Source: Streptomyces sp. NBC_00708 (GTDB taxonomy: Bacteria; Actinomycetota; Actinomycetes; Streptomycetales; Streptomycetaceae). From it: a stretch of DNA of 64,000 bases. Under the pieces are notes generated by a model that saw only the letters and a list, made by a program, of their open reading frames with translations, was not told where the DNA came from and ran no database searches. Below, piece after piece: positions 9,201 through 20,662 of this stretch. The translations under genes and the position numbers were made by a program. How positions within the stretch are numbered: position 1 is the first letter of the stretch; each line of letters begins with the position of its first letter. The DNA is taken from positions 2,170,001 through 2,234,000 of the forward strand of contig CP108997.1 in NCBI GenBank assembly GCA_036226585.1. The letters run 5' to 3'.

Positions 9201-9301
9201 GTGCGCCGCTGACGACACGGACAGAGTGACAGATCGGCCCTCCCCATACGCGCCGAGTTACCGAAGTGGGTGGTGAAGACGTTGCGTCACCCACGCGCCG
9301 G

Positions 9302-9331
9302 CCCCCCGCGCCGGAGCGCGCGGGGGGCTTT
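9302..9331. terminator. Rho-independent terminator
   Basis: Perfect 10-bp GC stem (9302-9311 / 9318-9327) followed on the plus strand by CTTTC. It lies downstream of the minus-strand fadD stop and in front of the RsbU-like gene. Confidence 0.75.
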
Positions 9332-9364
9332 CGGGGGGGCGTACGGGGGTGGGGCGGGCGCCGG

Positions 9365-11254
<1,890 letters not shown>

Positions 11255-11425
11255 GACATCCTCCGGGCCTGCGGCGTTACTTCACGACCGGCTGCTGCTT
11301 GATGTGATCCTGCGTGCTGCGATCCCGCTTGCTTAACTGGCGAGTAACTAAGAAGTCGTGATCAGGGTAAAGGGCCCGCGCGCGCCACGTAAGAGGCAAT
11401 CGGACCCCGCTTGATAACGAACGGA

Positions 11426-11457
11426 CCCCCGCACCGCAGCGTGCTGCGATACGGGGG
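11426..11457. terminator. Terminator after lepA
   Basis: Inverted repeat with CCCCCG / CGGGGG ends and CGCAG / CTGCG next to a 4-nt loop (two mismatched positions between), just beyond the lepA stop on the minus strand. Confidence 0.75.
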
Positions 11458-11480
11458 CCGCCGGTCCTGTCCTGCCGGGA

Positions 11481-13355
11481 CTACTTCTTGGCCTTGCCCT
11501 CACCGGCGGACTCGTCGGTCGACAGCACGGAGATGAACGCGTCCTGCGGCACCTCCACGTTGCCGACCATCTTCATCCGCTTCTTGCCTTCCTTCTGCTT
11601 CTCCAGCAGCTTCCGCTTACGGGAGATGTCACCGCCGTAGCACTTGGCGAGGACGTCCTTGCGGATGGCGCGGACGGTCTCACGGGCGATGACCCGGGAG
11701 CCGATGGCCGCCTGGATCGGCACCTCGAAGTTCTGCCGGGGGATGAGCTTCTGCAGCTTGGCGACGAGGCGCACACCGTACGCGTACGCCTTGTCCTTGT
11801 GCGTGACCGCGGAGAAGGCGTCGACCTTGTCACCGTGCAGCAGGATGTCGACCTTGACGAGCTGGGCCGACTGCTCGCCGGTGGGCTCGTAGTCGAGGGA
11901 GGCGTAGCCCCGGGTCTTGGACTTCAGCTGGTCGAAGAAGTCGAAGACGATCTCGGCGAGCGGCAGCGTGTAGCGGATCTCGACCCGGTCCTCGGAGAGG
12001 TAGTCCATGCCGAGGAGGGTGCCGCGGCGCTGCTGGCACAGCTCCATGATCGCGCCGATGAACTCGCTGGGCGCCAGGACCGTGGCCCGGACGACCGGCT
12101 CGTGCACCTTGTCGATCTTGCCCTCGGGGAATTCACTCGGGTTGGTGACGACGTGCTCGCTGCCGTCCTCCATCTCGACCCGGTAGACCACGTTGGGCGC
12201 GGTGGCGATGAGGTCGAGGCCGAACTCGCGCTCCAGCCGCTCGCGGACCACGTCCAGGTGGAGCAGGCCGAGGAAGCCGACGCGGAAACCGAAGCCGAGC
12301 GCCGCGGAGGTCTCCGGCTCGTACACCAGGGCGGCGTCGTTGAGCTGGAGCTTGTCCAGGGCCTCGCGCAGGTCGGGGTAGTCCGAGCCGTCCAGCGGGT
12401 AGAGGCCGGAGAACACCATCGGCTTGGGGTCCTTGTAACCGCCGAGCGCCTCGGTCGCCCCGTTGCTCAGCGAGGTGATCGTGTCACCGACCTTGGACTG
12501 CCGGACGTCCTTCACGCCGGTGATGATGTAGCCGACCTCACCGACGCCGATGCCGTCCGACGGGGTCATCTCCGGCGAGGAGACACCGATCTCCAGCAGC
12601 TCGTGGGTGGCGCCCGTCGACATCATCCGGATGCGCTCGCGCTTGTTCAGCGAACCGTCGACGACACGGACGTACGTGACGACACCGCGGTACGAGTCGT
12701 AGACCGAGTCGAAGATCATCGCGCGGGCGGGCGCGTCGGCGTTCCCGACGGGCGCCGGGACGTCCCGGACGACGCGGTCGAGCAGCGCGTCCACACCCAT
12801 GCCGGTCTTCGCGGAGACCTTGAGCACGTCCTCCGGCTGACAGCCGATGAGGTGCGCCAGCTCCTCGGAGAACTTCTCGGGCTGCGCGGCCGGCAGGTCG
12901 ATCTTGTTGAGCACCGGGACGATGGTGAGGTCGTTCTCCATCGCCAGGTAGAGGTTGGCCAGGGTCTGGGCCTCGATGCCCTGCGCGGCGTCGACCAGCA
13001 GGATCGTGCCCTCGCAGGCGGCGAGCGACCGGGAGACCTCATAGGTGAAGTCGACGTGTCCCGGCGTGTCGATCATGTTGAGGACATGGGTGCTGCCCTG
13101 GCCCTCACCGGTGGTCGGCGCCCAGGGCAGCCGGACCGCCTGGGACTTGATGGTGATGCCGCGCTCGCGCTCGATGTCCATCCGGTCGAGGTACTGGGCG
13201 CGCATCTGCCGCTGGTCGACCACCCCGGTGAGCTGGAGCATCCGGTCGGCAAGGGTCGACTTGCCATGGTCGATGTGCGCGATGATGCAGAAATTGCGGA
13301 TCAGCGCCGGGTCGGTACGGCTCGGCTCGGGCACGTGGAGAGGAGTCGCGGGCAC
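11481..13355 (-). CDS. lepA: Elongation factor 4 (LepA) GTPase
   Basis: 624 aa, normal length. LepA is a ribosome-associated translational GTPase. G1 is AHIDHGKST near residues 25-33, followed by [10 protein letters not shown] (switch I), [12 protein letters not shown] (G3), NKIDLP (G4) and SAKTGMG (G5). The C-terminal LepA domain ends with [20 protein letters not shown], the family signature. I took the GTG at 13355 (encoding [14 protein letters not shown] after the start) rather than the longer open frame up to 13538, because family members begin here. It is divergent from rpsT, with a 215-bp shared promoter region. Confidence 0.97.
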   Translation of the reverse strand: MPATPLHVPEPSRTDPALIRNFCIIAHIDHGKSTLADRMLQLTGVVDQRQMRAQYLDRMDIERERGITIKSQAVRLPWAPTTGEGQGSTHVLNMIDTPGHVDFTYEVSRSLAACEGTILLVDAAQGIEAQTLANLYLAMENDLTIVPVLNKIDLPAAQPEKFSEELAHLIGCQPEDVLKVSAKTGMGVDALLDRVVRDVPAPVGNADAPARAMIFDSVYDSYRGVVTYVRVVDGSLNKRERIRMMSTGATHELLEIGVSSPEMTPSDGIGVGEVGYIITGVKDVRQSKVGDTITSLSNGATEALGGYKDPKPMVFSGLYPLDGSDYPDLREALDKLQLNDAALVYEPETSAALGFGFRVGFLGLLHLDVVRERLEREFGLDLIATAPNVVYRVEMEDGSEHVVTNPSEFPEGKIDKVHEPVVRATVLAPSEFIGAIMELCQQRRGTLLGMDYLSEDRVEIRYTLPLAEIVFDFFDQLKSKTRGYASLDYEPTGEQSAQLVKVDILLHGDKVDAFSAVTHKDKAYAYGVRLVAKLQKLIPRQNFEVPIQAAIGSRVIARETVRAIRKDVLAKCYGGDISRKRKLLEKQKEGKKRMKMVGNVEVPQDAFISVLSTDESAGEGKAKK

Positions 13356-13465
13356 GCAGGGTCCTGATTCTTGAGACGCCGGACGCCGTGTCTCGGGTCG
13401 ATGTCGGGTCGGGGCGGATCTGTACGTAGCTTCCATCGTCCCACGCCCGCGGGGCAGCGACCGGT

Positions 13466-13495
13466 TTGGGCCGGTCGGACCGCTCCTGCTACCGT
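13466..13495 (+). promoter_or_regulatory. Probable rpsT promoter
   Basis: TTGGGC (13466-13471), an 18-bp spacer and TACCGT (13490-13495), oriented toward rpsT with about 75 nt of leader. It resembles a housekeeping-sigma promoter; assigned by eye. Confidence 0.4.
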
Positions 13496-13570
13496 GGACA
13501 GCTGTGCCATGTGGCTCTCGGGCCGCGCGGACACACATCGAAGATCCAACGAACCTGAAAAGGCTCTTTC

Positions 13571-13837
13571 GTGGCGAACATCAAGTCCCAGATCAAGCGG
13601 AACAAGACGAACGAGAAGGCGCGCCTGCGCAACAAGGCCGTCAAGTCGTCGCTCAAGACCGCCATCCGCAAGGCCCGTGAGGCCGTTGTCGCGGGCGACG
13701 TCGAGAAGGCCACCGTGGCCGTTCGCGACGCTTCGCGTGCCCTCGACAAGGCCGTCTCGAAGGGTGTCATCCACAAGAACGCCGCCGCCAACAAGAAGTC
13801 GGCGCTGGCTGCCAAGGCTGCCACCCTCCAGGCCTGA
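13571..13837 (+). CDS. rpsT: 30S ribosomal protein S20
   Basis: 88 aa, the usual length. It is a basic helical protein that binds 16S rRNA early in 30S assembly: [20 protein letters not shown] at the start, then Lys/Ala-rich helices ending [17 protein letters not shown] start with an AAAAGG ribosome site about 9 nt upstream. Codon use is strongly biased, as in other translation genes. It is divergent from lepA and convergent with holA; the intervening ~500 bp hold a terminator and a tandem repeat array. Confidence 0.98.
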   Translation: MANIKSQIKRNKTNEKARLRNKAVKSSLKTAIRKAREAVVAGDVEKATVAVRDASRALDKAVSKGVIHKNAAANKKSALAAKAATLQA

Positions 13838-13958
13838 ACGATCTGATCAACCGCCGGAACGGACCAAGCGGGCCCTCTACCCCGCCCCTGCCCGGCCCCC
13901 GCGTCGCACACCGAACCTGCGTTCGCCACGCGGGTGCGACGCACCCCGTCTGTACCCG

Positions 13959-13993
13959 AGGCCCCGCCACCCTTTCCCCAGGGAGCGGGGCCT
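13959..13993. terminator. Terminator after rpsT
   Basis: AGGCCCCGC (13959-13967) and GCGGGGCCT (13985-13993) form a perfect 9-bp stem followed by TC, about 120 nt after the rpsT stop. Confidence 0.75.
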
Positions 13994-14070
13994 TCGGCAT
14001 GGGCCTTCTTTCACACTGCCCGAACCGGCACGCCCACACCCCGCACGGCAAAACCCAGGCCGACAATCCC

Positions 14071-14314
14071 AGCCCGTCCGGCGCTTGAGGACACCCGAGC
14101 CCGCAGGACCACGGCCCGCCCGGCAAACCCAGCCCGTCCGGCGCTTGAGGACACCCGAGCCCGCAGGACCACGGCCCGCCCGACAAACCCACCCCGTCCG
14201 GCGCTTGAGGACACCCGAGCCCGCAGGACCACAGCCCGCCCGGCAAACCCCCAGCCCGTCCGGCGCTTGAGGACGCCCGAACGGCACGTTCAAGCCCGTC
14301 CGGCGATTGAGGAC
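14071..14314 (+). repeat. 60-bp tandem repeats carrying a 22-bp core, five copies
   Basis: A core AGCCCGTCCGGCGCTTGAGG followed by AC recurs at 14071, 14131, 14191, 14253 and 14293, the last with GATTG instead of GCTTG. The first three are spaced by exactly 60 bp and share almost identical intervening sequence (GAGCCCGCAGGACCACGGCC and similar). The array fills the gap between the convergent rpsT and holA. From memory, cores of this kind are scattered through Streptomyces genomes at gene ends. No gene is supported between 13838 and 14347. Confidence 0.88.
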
Positions 14315-14347
14315 AACCGCGGCGCACAGGGGCCCGCCGCACCGCAA

Positions 14348-15343
14348 CTATCGCGGGCTACGCCCGCCCCGCGCGGCCCCCGCCACGGCCACCACCGCCT
14401 TCTCCAACGCGTACTCGGGGTCGTCCCCGCCCCCCTTCACCCCCGCGTCCGCCTCCGCGACCGCCCGCAGCGCCACCGCGACCCCGTCCGGCGTCCACCC
14501 CCGCATCTGCTGGCGCACCCGGTCGATCTTCCACGGCGGCATCCCCAGCTCACGCGCGAGGTCCGCGGGCCGCCCCCCGCGCGCCGAGGACAGCTTGCCG
14601 ATCGCCCGTACGCCCTGCGCCAGCGCGCTGGTGATCAGGACAGGGGCCACGCCCGTGGACAGCGACCAGCGCAGGGCCTCCAGCGCCTCCGCCGCCCGCC
14701 CCTCGACCGCCCGGTCGGCGACCGTGAAGCTCGACGCCTCCGCCCGCCCCGTGTAGTAGCGCCCGACGACCGCCTCGTCGATCGTGCCCTCGACGTCCGC
14801 GACGAGCTGCGACACCGCGCTGGCCAGCTCCCGCAGGTCGCTCCCGATGGCGTCGACCAGCGCCTGGCACGCCTCGGGCGTCGCGGAGCGCCCCAGCGCC
14901 CGGAACTCGCCCCGTACGAAGGACAGCCGCTCGGCCGGCTTCGTCGTCTTCGGGCACGCCACCTCGCGGGCCCCCGCCTTGCGGGCCGCGTCGAGCAGCC
15001 CCTTCCCCTTGGCGCCGCCCGCGTGCAGCAGGACGAGCGTGATCTCCTCGACCGGGTCGTCCAGATACTTCTTGACGTCCTTGACCGTGTCCGCGCCCAG
15101 ATCCTGCGCGTTGCGCACGATCACGACCTTGCGCTCGGCGAACAGCGAGGGGCTGGTCAGCTCGGCCAGCGTGCCCGGCTGGAGCTGGTCGGGGGCGAGG
15201 TCCCGGACGTCCGTGTCGGCGTCGGCGGCGCGCGCGGCCGCCACCACCTGCTGCACGGCACGGTCGAGGAGCAGGTCCTCCTGCCCCACGGCGAGCGTGA
15301 GCGGGGCGAGCGGATCGTCGGTGGAATTCCTTCTGGTGGCCAT
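14348..15343 (-). CDS. holA: DNA polymerase III subunit delta
   Basis: 331 aa. HolA is the delta (wrench) subunit of the clamp loader. Recognisable parts are the N-terminal TLAVGQEDLLLDRAVQQVV, SPSLFAERKVVIVRNAQDL, a degenerate P-loop region LLHAGGAKGKGLLDAARK, and the C-terminal LRWSLSTGVAPVLITSAL collar domain. ATG at 15343 (MATRRNSTDD). Actinobacteria usually place holA downstream of comEA-comEC, and the same is seen here once the mobile element in comEC and the intervening accessory genes are discounted. Confidence 0.93.
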   Translation of the reverse strand: MATRRNSTDDPLAPLTLAVGQEDLLLDRAVQQVVAAARAADADTDVRDLAPDQLQPGTLAELTSPSLFAERKVVIVRNAQDLGADTVKDVKKYLDDPVEEITLVLLHAGGAKGKGLLDAARKAGAREVACPKTTKPAERLSFVRGEFRALGRSATPEACQALVDAIGSDLRELASAVSQLVADVEGTIDEAVVGRYYTGRAEASSFTVADRAVEGRAAEALEALRWSLSTGVAPVLITSALAQGVRAIGKLSSARGGRPADLARELGMPPWKIDRVRQQMRGWTPDGVAVALRAVAEADAGVKGGGDDPEYALEKAVVAVAGAARGGRSPR

Positions 15344-15447
15344 CGCCGTCCAGCATCCCACGGGCCGCTGACAGCCCGGCCGCCGCCGGGCCACCGCACC
15401 CGGCGGCCGGGTCCGCCGCGCCATCCCCCGTAACCGAGAATGGGCGG

Positions 15448-15693
15448 GTGAGCGATGAGAGACACGTACTGGTGCTGCCCGACCGCGATGCCGCCGAGGA
15501 GGCGGCGGCGGAGCTCGCCGACCGCTTCGGCGTCACCGACGAACCGCAGCTCGTACGCGACGCGCTGGCCGGCGAGGACGACGCCGAGGACGCCCAGTGG
15601 CTGCTGGTCGTGGAGGACCCGGACCACCGTCTCGACCCGACGGCGCTCGACGCCTTCGCCGCGGAGTACGAGGGCTGGCTGGAGGCCCCGTAG
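15448..15693 (+). CDS. Small acidic conserved protein of unknown function
   Basis: 81 aa, GTG start. It is strongly acidic with alternating Asp/Glu/Ala (VLVLPDRDAAEEAAAELADRF, then WLLVVEDPDHRLDPTALDAF), without signal peptide or membrane segment. The pattern beta-alpha-(beta)-alpha suggests a compact ferredoxin-like fold. It is divergent from holA with a ~100-bp gap. GC3 bias supports coding. I do not recognise a function. Confidence 0.75.
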   Translation: MSDERHVLVLPDRDAAEEAAAELADRFGVTDEPQLVRDALAGEDDAEDAQWLLVVEDPDHRLDPTALDAFAAEYEGWLEAP

Positions 15694-15716
15694 GACCGGC
15701 GCGACGGGGCGGAAGG

Positions 15717-16601
15717 TCAGCCCTTCGGGACGATCTGCACGTCCATCTCGATGGAGATGCTCGGGCCGACGACCGCGATACCGCGCGCCAGCATCGTCTG
15801 CCAGGTGAGGGTGAAGTCCTCGCGGTGCAGCTGTGTGGTGGCGCGGCAGGCGGCCCGCGCCTCGCCCTCCATCCCGTTGCCCAGCCCCAGGTACTGGGTG
15901 TCGAGCGTCACCGTGCGGCTCACCCCGTGCAGTGTGAGCGCACCGCTCACACCCCAGCGGGTCCCGCCCCGGTGCACGAAGCGGTCGCTGTAGAACTCCA
16001 GCGTCGGATAGCGGCCGACGTCCAGGAAGTCGCTGGAACGCAGATGGTCGTCGCGCATCTGGACGTTCGTGTCGATCGACGCGGCGTCGATGATCACGTG
16101 CATCGCCGAGTCCTCCATGCGGTCGGCGATCCGCACCGCCCCGGCGAAGGTGTTGAACCGGCCGTGGATGCGGGCCATCCCGATGTGCCGGGCGGTGAAG
16201 CCGATCTGCGAGTGCATCGGCTCGATCTCCCAGTCGCCCGGCTCGGGCAGCTGCGGCGGTGCGGAGACCTGGAGGGTCACATCGCCCAGGCTCGCGTGAG
16301 CGCCCCCGCCGACCGTGGCCGCACCGTGGAAGGGCGTGAACCCCTCCGCCGTGACGGCGAGCCGGTACTCCCCCGCCGGAACCGTGGCGAGGACATTGCC
16401 GTACGGGTCGGTCTCGCCCCCGACCACCTTGCGCCCCGAGCGGTCCGTCAGCACGAACTCCGCCCGCACCACGGGCTCGTTGACCGGGTCGAGCACCCGG
16501 CAGCTGAGGACACCCGCCGAGTCCGGTACCACCAGTCCGGCGAGGGCGTTGCCACGAGCGGCACCCGTCGCAGCTTTGTTTCCGAACCAACGGCCGAACA
16601 T
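15717..16601 (-). CDS. YceI-family protein with N-terminal carboxypeptidase-regulatory-like domain
   Basis: 294 aa. The N-terminal third (about 20-100) looks like a CarboxypepD_reg/SpaA-type beta sandwich (LSCRVLDPVNEPVVRAEFVL, DPYGNVLATVPAGEYRL). The C-terminal part (about 115-292) is a YceI domain: WEIEPMHSQIGFTARHIGMA, RIHGRFNTFAGAV, HLRSSDFLDVGRYPTLEFYS, GALTLHGVSRTVTLD. YceI lipocalin-like proteins bind isoprenoid or amide lipids. No signal peptide is apparent. The ATG at 16601 (MFGRWFG) has GGGAG 9 nt upstream; an earlier in-frame start at 16625 is less likely. Confidence 0.88.
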   Translation of the reverse strand: MFGRWFGNKAATGAARGNALAGLVVPDSAGVLSCRVLDPVNEPVVRAEFVLTDRSGRKVVGGETDPYGNVLATVPAGEYRLAVTAEGFTPFHGAATVGGGAHASLGDVTLQVSAPPQLPEPGDWEIEPMHSQIGFTARHIGMARIHGRFNTFAGAVRIADRMEDSAMHVIIDAASIDTNVQMRDDHLRSSDFLDVGRYPTLEFYSDRFVHRGGTRWGVSGALTLHGVSRTVTLDTQYLGLGNGMEGEARAACRATTQLHREDFTLTWQTMLARGIAVVGPSISIEMDVQIVPKG

Positions 16602-16747
16602 CTCCACACACTCCCGGGCACGCATTCACCTCGGGCCGGAGGGCAGACGTCGTTGTCGGAGCAGCGGCCCGCCGACGAGCATGCATTCGATCACTCTTGG
16701 GGTGTTCGAGGCAAACAGAGCAGCTCGCAGTGACTTGGGTGCAGGTG

Positions 16748-17554
16748 TTACCGAAGGTCCGATTTGCTGGGGAGCCGGTCCAGGCGCACCCCGAAGTGCT
16801 CGCGGTAGGCGGCCAGCACCTCTTCGTCGCTCCCCAGCGGCGTCTCGTACCGATCGGTGCCCACCGTCGTGAGGAGCTTGCGGCCGGTGAGCGTGATCCG
16901 GCCGTCCTCCGTGCAGCGCGAGCAGACCGGGGCCCGGGTGAAATGGGAGTCTGGCGAGGTCCGGTGGTACCAGGCACCGGCCCGGAAGTCGCCCAGCACC
17001 CGGGGCCGCCGCTCCAGCCGGAGCCGGGGCCTGCCGTCGCACAGCACATCGAGGTCCCCGGACTCCTCGCCGTCCGGGGCCGGCACGATCCGGAAGGTTC
17101 CGCCCGGGTCCGCCTGGTCGGCGCGGTCGTCGAGCGCGAGCGGCCGCCTGGCGTGGTCGCCGAAGCCGACGTCGGCGAGCCACGGCCCGGTCCCGTCATC
17201 CGTCCCGACGCGCAGCGCCAGGTGGTCGTACGGGATGCCGAGCCGTCCCCCGTCGCCGTGGACGCGGGCCTGGAGCAGGGTGACGCGGAAGCCGAGCGCC
17301 CGCAGCAGTACGGCGAACGCGCCGTTGAGTTCGTAGCAGAAGCCGCCCCTTCGGCGGGCCACGATCTTGTCCAGGAGCGCGCCCTCCTCCAGCGCGATGT
17401 CCTCGCCGAGGTGGATCGAGAGGTTCTCGAAGGGCACGGCGACGAGGTGGCGCAGTTGCAGTGCGCGCAGCGCCGGAGCGTCGGGGCGGGTTGGCCTGTC
17501 CGCACCGATGCGCTCCAGGTAGGCGTCGATGGTCTGCGGCAGTTCCGGGTCCAT
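16748..17554 (-). CDS. Arylamine N-acetyltransferase
   Basis: 268 aa, standard NAT length. It transfers acetyl from acetyl-CoA to arylamines or hydrazines. The catalytic triad is complete: Cys in RRGGFCYELNGAF (about residue 73), His in YDHLALRV (about 110) and Asp in LADVGFGD (about 126). VPFENLSIHLGE is the NAT N-terminal signature. ATG start at 17554. It is divergent from the PPOX-like gene. In antibiotic clusters NATs can form amides, but nothing here suggests that role. Confidence 0.93.
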   Translation of the reverse strand: MDPELPQTIDAYLERIGADRPTRPDAPALRALQLRHLVAVPFENLSIHLGEDIALEEGALLDKIVARRRGGFCYELNGAFAVLLRALGFRVTLLQARVHGDGGRLGIPYDHLALRVGTDDGTGPWLADVGFGDHARRPLALDDRADQADPGGTFRIVPAPDGEESGDLDVLCDGRPRLRLERRPRVLGDFRAGAWYHRTSPDSHFTRAPVCSRCTEDGRITLTGRKLLTTVGTDRYETPLGSDEEVLAAYREHFGVRLDRLPSKSDLR

Positions 17555-17655
17555 GGGGCCAGTCTGTGCAGACGTCGCGGCGCCGCGCCATGCGCCACTG
17601 GTCCTAGGTCCGGCGACGGTGTTACGGGGCCGGAGCAGCGGCTAGCGTCCGCGGC

Positions 17656-18111
17656 ATGCCTCACCCGCAACCGGCTCGCAGCCGTGAACAGCGCAAGCAG
17701 GACGCACTCGGCCGCCTGGAGAAGGACACGGACGCCTGGGTGTCCACGGCCTCCGCCGACGGAGCGCCGACCCTCGTGCCGCTGTGGTTCGCGTGGGACG
17801 GAAAGACCCTGCTGATGGCCACCCGGCGCACCAACCCGACAGCGGTCAACCTGACACCGCGCGGCCGCGCCCACATCGCGCTCGGCCACACCCGCGATGT
17901 GGTCATGATCGAGGCGACGGCCGAGGTGGTGGAGGGCACGGACCTCCCGACGGCATCGGGCGACGCCTTCGCCGGGAAGTTCGGCTGGGACCTGCGAGGG
18001 CGCCCCGCCTGGGTGTACCTCCGCTTCACCCCGCACGCGGTGCGGGCATGGCGCGAGTCCAACGAGCAGCCAGGCCGCGACCTGATGACGGACGGCCGCT
18101 GGCTGGTCTGA
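17656..18111 (+). CDS. PPOX-class flavin/F420-type oxidoreductase fold protein
   Basis: 151 aa, a pyridoxamine-phosphate-oxidase-like split barrel: LGRLEKDTDAWVSTASADGA, PTLVPLWFAWDGKTLLMAT, RGRAHIALGHTRDVVMIEATAEVV. In actinobacteria many such proteins use F420 or FMN, and the cofactor cannot be told from sequence by eye. A TAGCGT box (17643-17648) lies 7 nt before the ATG with no Shine-Dalgarno, so a leaderless mRNA is likely. It converges on the separated 3' part of comEC. Confidence 0.85.
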   Translation: MPHPQPARSREQRKQDALGRLEKDTDAWVSTASADGAPTLVPLWFAWDGKTLLMATRRTNPTAVNLTPRGRAHIALGHTRDVVMIEATAEVVEGTDLPTASGDAFAGKFGWDLRGRPAWVYLRFTPHAVRAWRESNEQPGRDLMTDGRWLV

Positions 18112-18143
18112 GGGCCCGGCCACCGCCCCCGCCCGGTACGTCG

Positions 18144-18899
18144 TCATGACCGCGTCACCGCCCGCAGCCCGCTGCCCGTGCCCGTCACCGCGATCGCCCC
18201 GTCCCGGTCGGTGCGCAGCACCACCGCCCCCTGCCCCCTGAGCGCGTCGACCGTCCGGGGTGCCGGGTGCCCGTACGGATTGTCCCGGCCCACGCTCACC
18301 AGCGCGAACCTGGGCCGGACGGCCCGCAGCAGGGCGCTGTCCTGATACGCCGAGCCGTGGTGGGCGACCTTGAGCACGTCCACCCGGGGCAGTTCCGGAT
18401 GGCTGCGCAGCAACGCCTGCTGGGCGGGCGGTTCCAGATCGCCCGGCAGCAGCAGGGTGAGGCCGCCGGCCCGCACGAACAGGGTGACGCTGGCGTCGTT
18501 GGGGTCCTGCGGGACGGGACCGGCCGCCGCAGCCGCGCCCGCCTCCCCCGGCGGCCACAGCACCTGCCAGTCGAGCTCGCCGATCCGGCGCCGTTCACCG
18601 GGGGCCGCCCTCATCATGGGGACCCTCGCCCTGGCCGCCGTGGCCCGTACGAACGCGGCCTGCTCCGGCGGTTCGTCCAGGCTCGTCGTCTGGATCGCGC
18701 CCACCGTTCTGCCGCGCAGCACCCCGGGCAGCCCCCGCACATGGTCGGCGTGGAAGTGGGTGAGCAGCAGCAACGGGACGCGGCCGACGCCCAGTTCGCG
18801 CAGGCACCGGTCGGCGAGCCGGGGATCGGGGCCTGCGTCGACGACCACCCCCGCACCCCGCCCCGCCGCGAGCACCAGGGCGTCCCCCTGCCCGACATC
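18144..18899 (-). pseudogene. comEC: comEC 3' fragment: metallo-beta-lactamase domain separated by insertion
   Basis: Encodes about 252 residues beginning DVGQGDALVLAAG, the start of the C-terminal beta-lactamase-like domain of ComEC. Metal-site LLTHFHADHVRGLPG, LLPGDLEPPAQQAL and VLKVAHHGS follow. In intact ComEC this motif directly follows WTFAMC, which here lies 15 kb away at 33982-35850. The reading frame extends into the element up to 19076, but those residues (such as HEPQHAQLDRE) are not ComEC-like, and no credible start or ribosome site is visible. It is probably untranslated or only expressed by chance. Confidence 0.93.
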
Positions 18900-18931
18900 T
18901 TCCCTGTCAAGTTGAGCATGTTGAGGTTCAT
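18900..18931 (+). repeat. Left terminal imperfect inverted repeat of the element
   Basis: Reads inward TTCCCTGTCAAG..., then about 20 nt in CATGTTGAGGTTCAT. It aligns with the right end with TTCCCT and GTTGA conserved and most mismatches being transitions. It abuts the hexanucleotide GATGTC of comEC and is a likely recombinase core-binding site. Confidence 0.75.
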
Positions 18932-19381
18932 GTCCGGCTTCTCGATAGCGCCACCTACCTCCCACACCCTGGCTCGACGCAATCGCATCTCTGATTGCTT
19001 TGCGATGCCTTAAAGCATCCCAATTGGGGCACATCGCGCTCCCGGCGGCAAGGCCAGGCTGCGCCAGATGACGCACGAAGGAGCTGTCTACTTGTACAGC
19101 CTCAGGCAGCGGCCGCGGCCCAACTGCTCGTCGAAGCGGGACCAGAGGGGTAGTCAGGACGCCGTCTACAACTTACGGCCCGGTTCTTGCCAGCTCCGCG
19201 TAGCTCCCACCCAGGTCTGACGTGGGCTTCGCGACCGCTTCCTGTCCTCGGGGTCCCGTACAGCTTCTGGGCATCGGACGCTTACCGCAACGCCAGGACA
19301 AACGAACCAGTTACCAACCCGCAGCTACCCCGGAGCTGCAAGAATTAAGGTCGGACGATCAACTGGGGTCGAGGGGGATCT
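18932..19381. other. Non-coding left end of the element
   Basis: About 450 bp between the left terminal repeat and the first cargo gene. No reading frame with a credible start and bias is seen; the open frame continuing from comEC (to 19076) and short plus-strand frames look fortuitous. A purine-rich ribosome site (GAGGGGGATCT) closes the interval before the ATG at 19382. A promoter for the cargo must lie here but none is obvious. Confidence 0.6.
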
Positions 19382-20662
19382 ATGGAGCGATTCGACGAGG
19401 GGTTGCGCTGCCAGGACGTGCACGCCGGGCTGCGGAACGTGGACCCGAACTCTGGGGGCCTAACCAAGCTGGCTGACACCCAGCTCATCGGAATGGCCGG
19501 CAGCCTCGCTGCCCTCATTCGCGGCCAAGAGGTCATCAACGATGCACAGGCGCTTCGGGCGGTGGCAGCTGAGCAGCTGGACGTGAACCAGTACGCGTTT
19601 GACCAGGTACTCGATGCGCTCGCGGAGATCGGCTTCATCGAAGGGCTACACCGCTCAGGCGGAAAGACTATCCGGTTCACGGAGAACGTGCCGTACTACG
19701 ACGACCTATACACCCGGCTCGGAGCGGCGTGGCACGATCGTCGCCCTTCGGAGCTTGAGGAACAGATGGTGCTGCTCGTCGACCATCTGTCGGATGCCCC
19801 CACTCCGGCGGAGGAGCTTGCCAGCGAGGCGGGCCTGGACACGGCGGCGCTGCCAGACCTGCTCGCCGTGGGAGAAAGTGCCGAGCTGGTCAAGCGCATC
19901 CAACTGCCTGACGGCGATGTTCTGTACTCGCCGTTCTTTGGGTTCGAAAATCCCGAGGTCATCGCCGAGCTTGTTCGCGATCACGGACCGGATCAGCTGG
20001 CAGAGGCGTTCGCGGCAGTTCGCGGAGAGCAGGGGCTGCCGATTGGTGACGCCCAGCCGCTACTACAGGATGCGATCGGGCGGGGACTGTTGCTTGCTCC
20101 TGCTGTGGAGCGTCCGGACGGGACACTCCAGCCGTTTGCGTCCTTGCCATACACACTTGATCGCGAGCTACTACGCGGACGAAAGCCCGTACTGGAAAAA
20201 GCTTTGGCAGTACTGGCATGCCTACGCTGCGGACAGCACTTCGGCGGAGTTACGAGCCTGCCGGCCGCAGCGCTAGTAGACGTCATCGATAAGCTACTGG
20301 ACCCCAATCGAGGGTTCTTGCGGCCTCATGGGTCCCACGCTCGCCAGTACCGACTAATGCACTCTGCGGGCCTCCTAGCGTTCGATGCTGACCTGCTGCC
20401 AGGGGGAAACTGGGTGACTCCCCGCTTTATCGACACGGAGGACAACCGCGAGGCTCTGAAGATCGCGCGTGACCTAATTACTCACGGGGAGCAGTTGTCT
20501 GGACGCGTGGGGGACGAGGACGCACGCAAGGCGTTGGCCTTGGGGCAGCCGTTCACCGCACCCATGCAGACCATGAACCGAACCCGGGCCAAAGCACCGG
20601 TGAGTGTCAAGCAATGGCAGAGCGTGATCGACTCGGCGCTGGGAAGGGGACGTGTCAAATGA
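19382..20662 (+). CDS. Unrecognised winged-helix-like protein, partner of downstream nuclease
   Basis: 426 aa with no enzyme motif that I recognise. Residues about 45-105 (GQEVINDAQALRAVAAEQL, then FDQVLDALAEIGFIEGLHRS, then KTIRF) have the helix-helix-helix-wing pattern of a winged helix. A second similar block at about 115-165 contains LEEQMVLLVDHLSDAPTP and AEELASEAGLDTAALPDLLA. The C-terminal half is helical and ends in a basic tail. ATG 19382 has a strong GAGGGGG site 5 nt upstream. The stop overlaps the next start (ATGA), so the two are translationally coupled and probably act together. I infer a DNA-binding or targeting subunit. Third-position GC is lower than in the chromosome outside the element. 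Confidence 0.8.
   Translation: MERFDEGLRCQDVHAGLRNVDPNSGGLTKLADTQLIGMAGSLAALIRGQEVINDAQALRAVAAEQLDVNQYAFDQVLDALAEIGFIEGLHRSGGKTIRFTENVPYYDDLYTRLGAAWHDRRPSELEEQMVLLVDHLSDAPTPAEELASEAGLDTAALPDLLAVGESAELVKRIQLPDGDVLYSPFFGFENPEVIAELVRDHGPDQLAEAFAAVRGEQGLPIGDAQPLLQDAIGRGLLLAPAVERPDGTLQPFASLPYTLDRELLRGRKPVLEKALAVLACLRCGQHFGGVTSLPAAALVDVIDKLLDPNRGFLRPHGSHARQYRLMHSAGLLAFDADLLPGGNWVTPRFIDTEDNREALKIARDLITHGEQLSGRVGDEDARKALALGQPFTAPMQTMNRTRAKAPVSVKQWQSVIDSALGRGRVK

Noticed and set aside
14071..14314. A CRISPR array
   Set aside because: Copies are few, the spacers between cores are themselves nearly identical, the period is 60 bp, and no cas genes are nearby.
18144..19076. An intact 310-codon MBL protein starting inside the element
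   Set aside because: The first ~58 codons are element sequence unlike any MBL N-terminus and lack a ribosome site. Everything from DVGQGD onward is the ComEC C-terminal domain.
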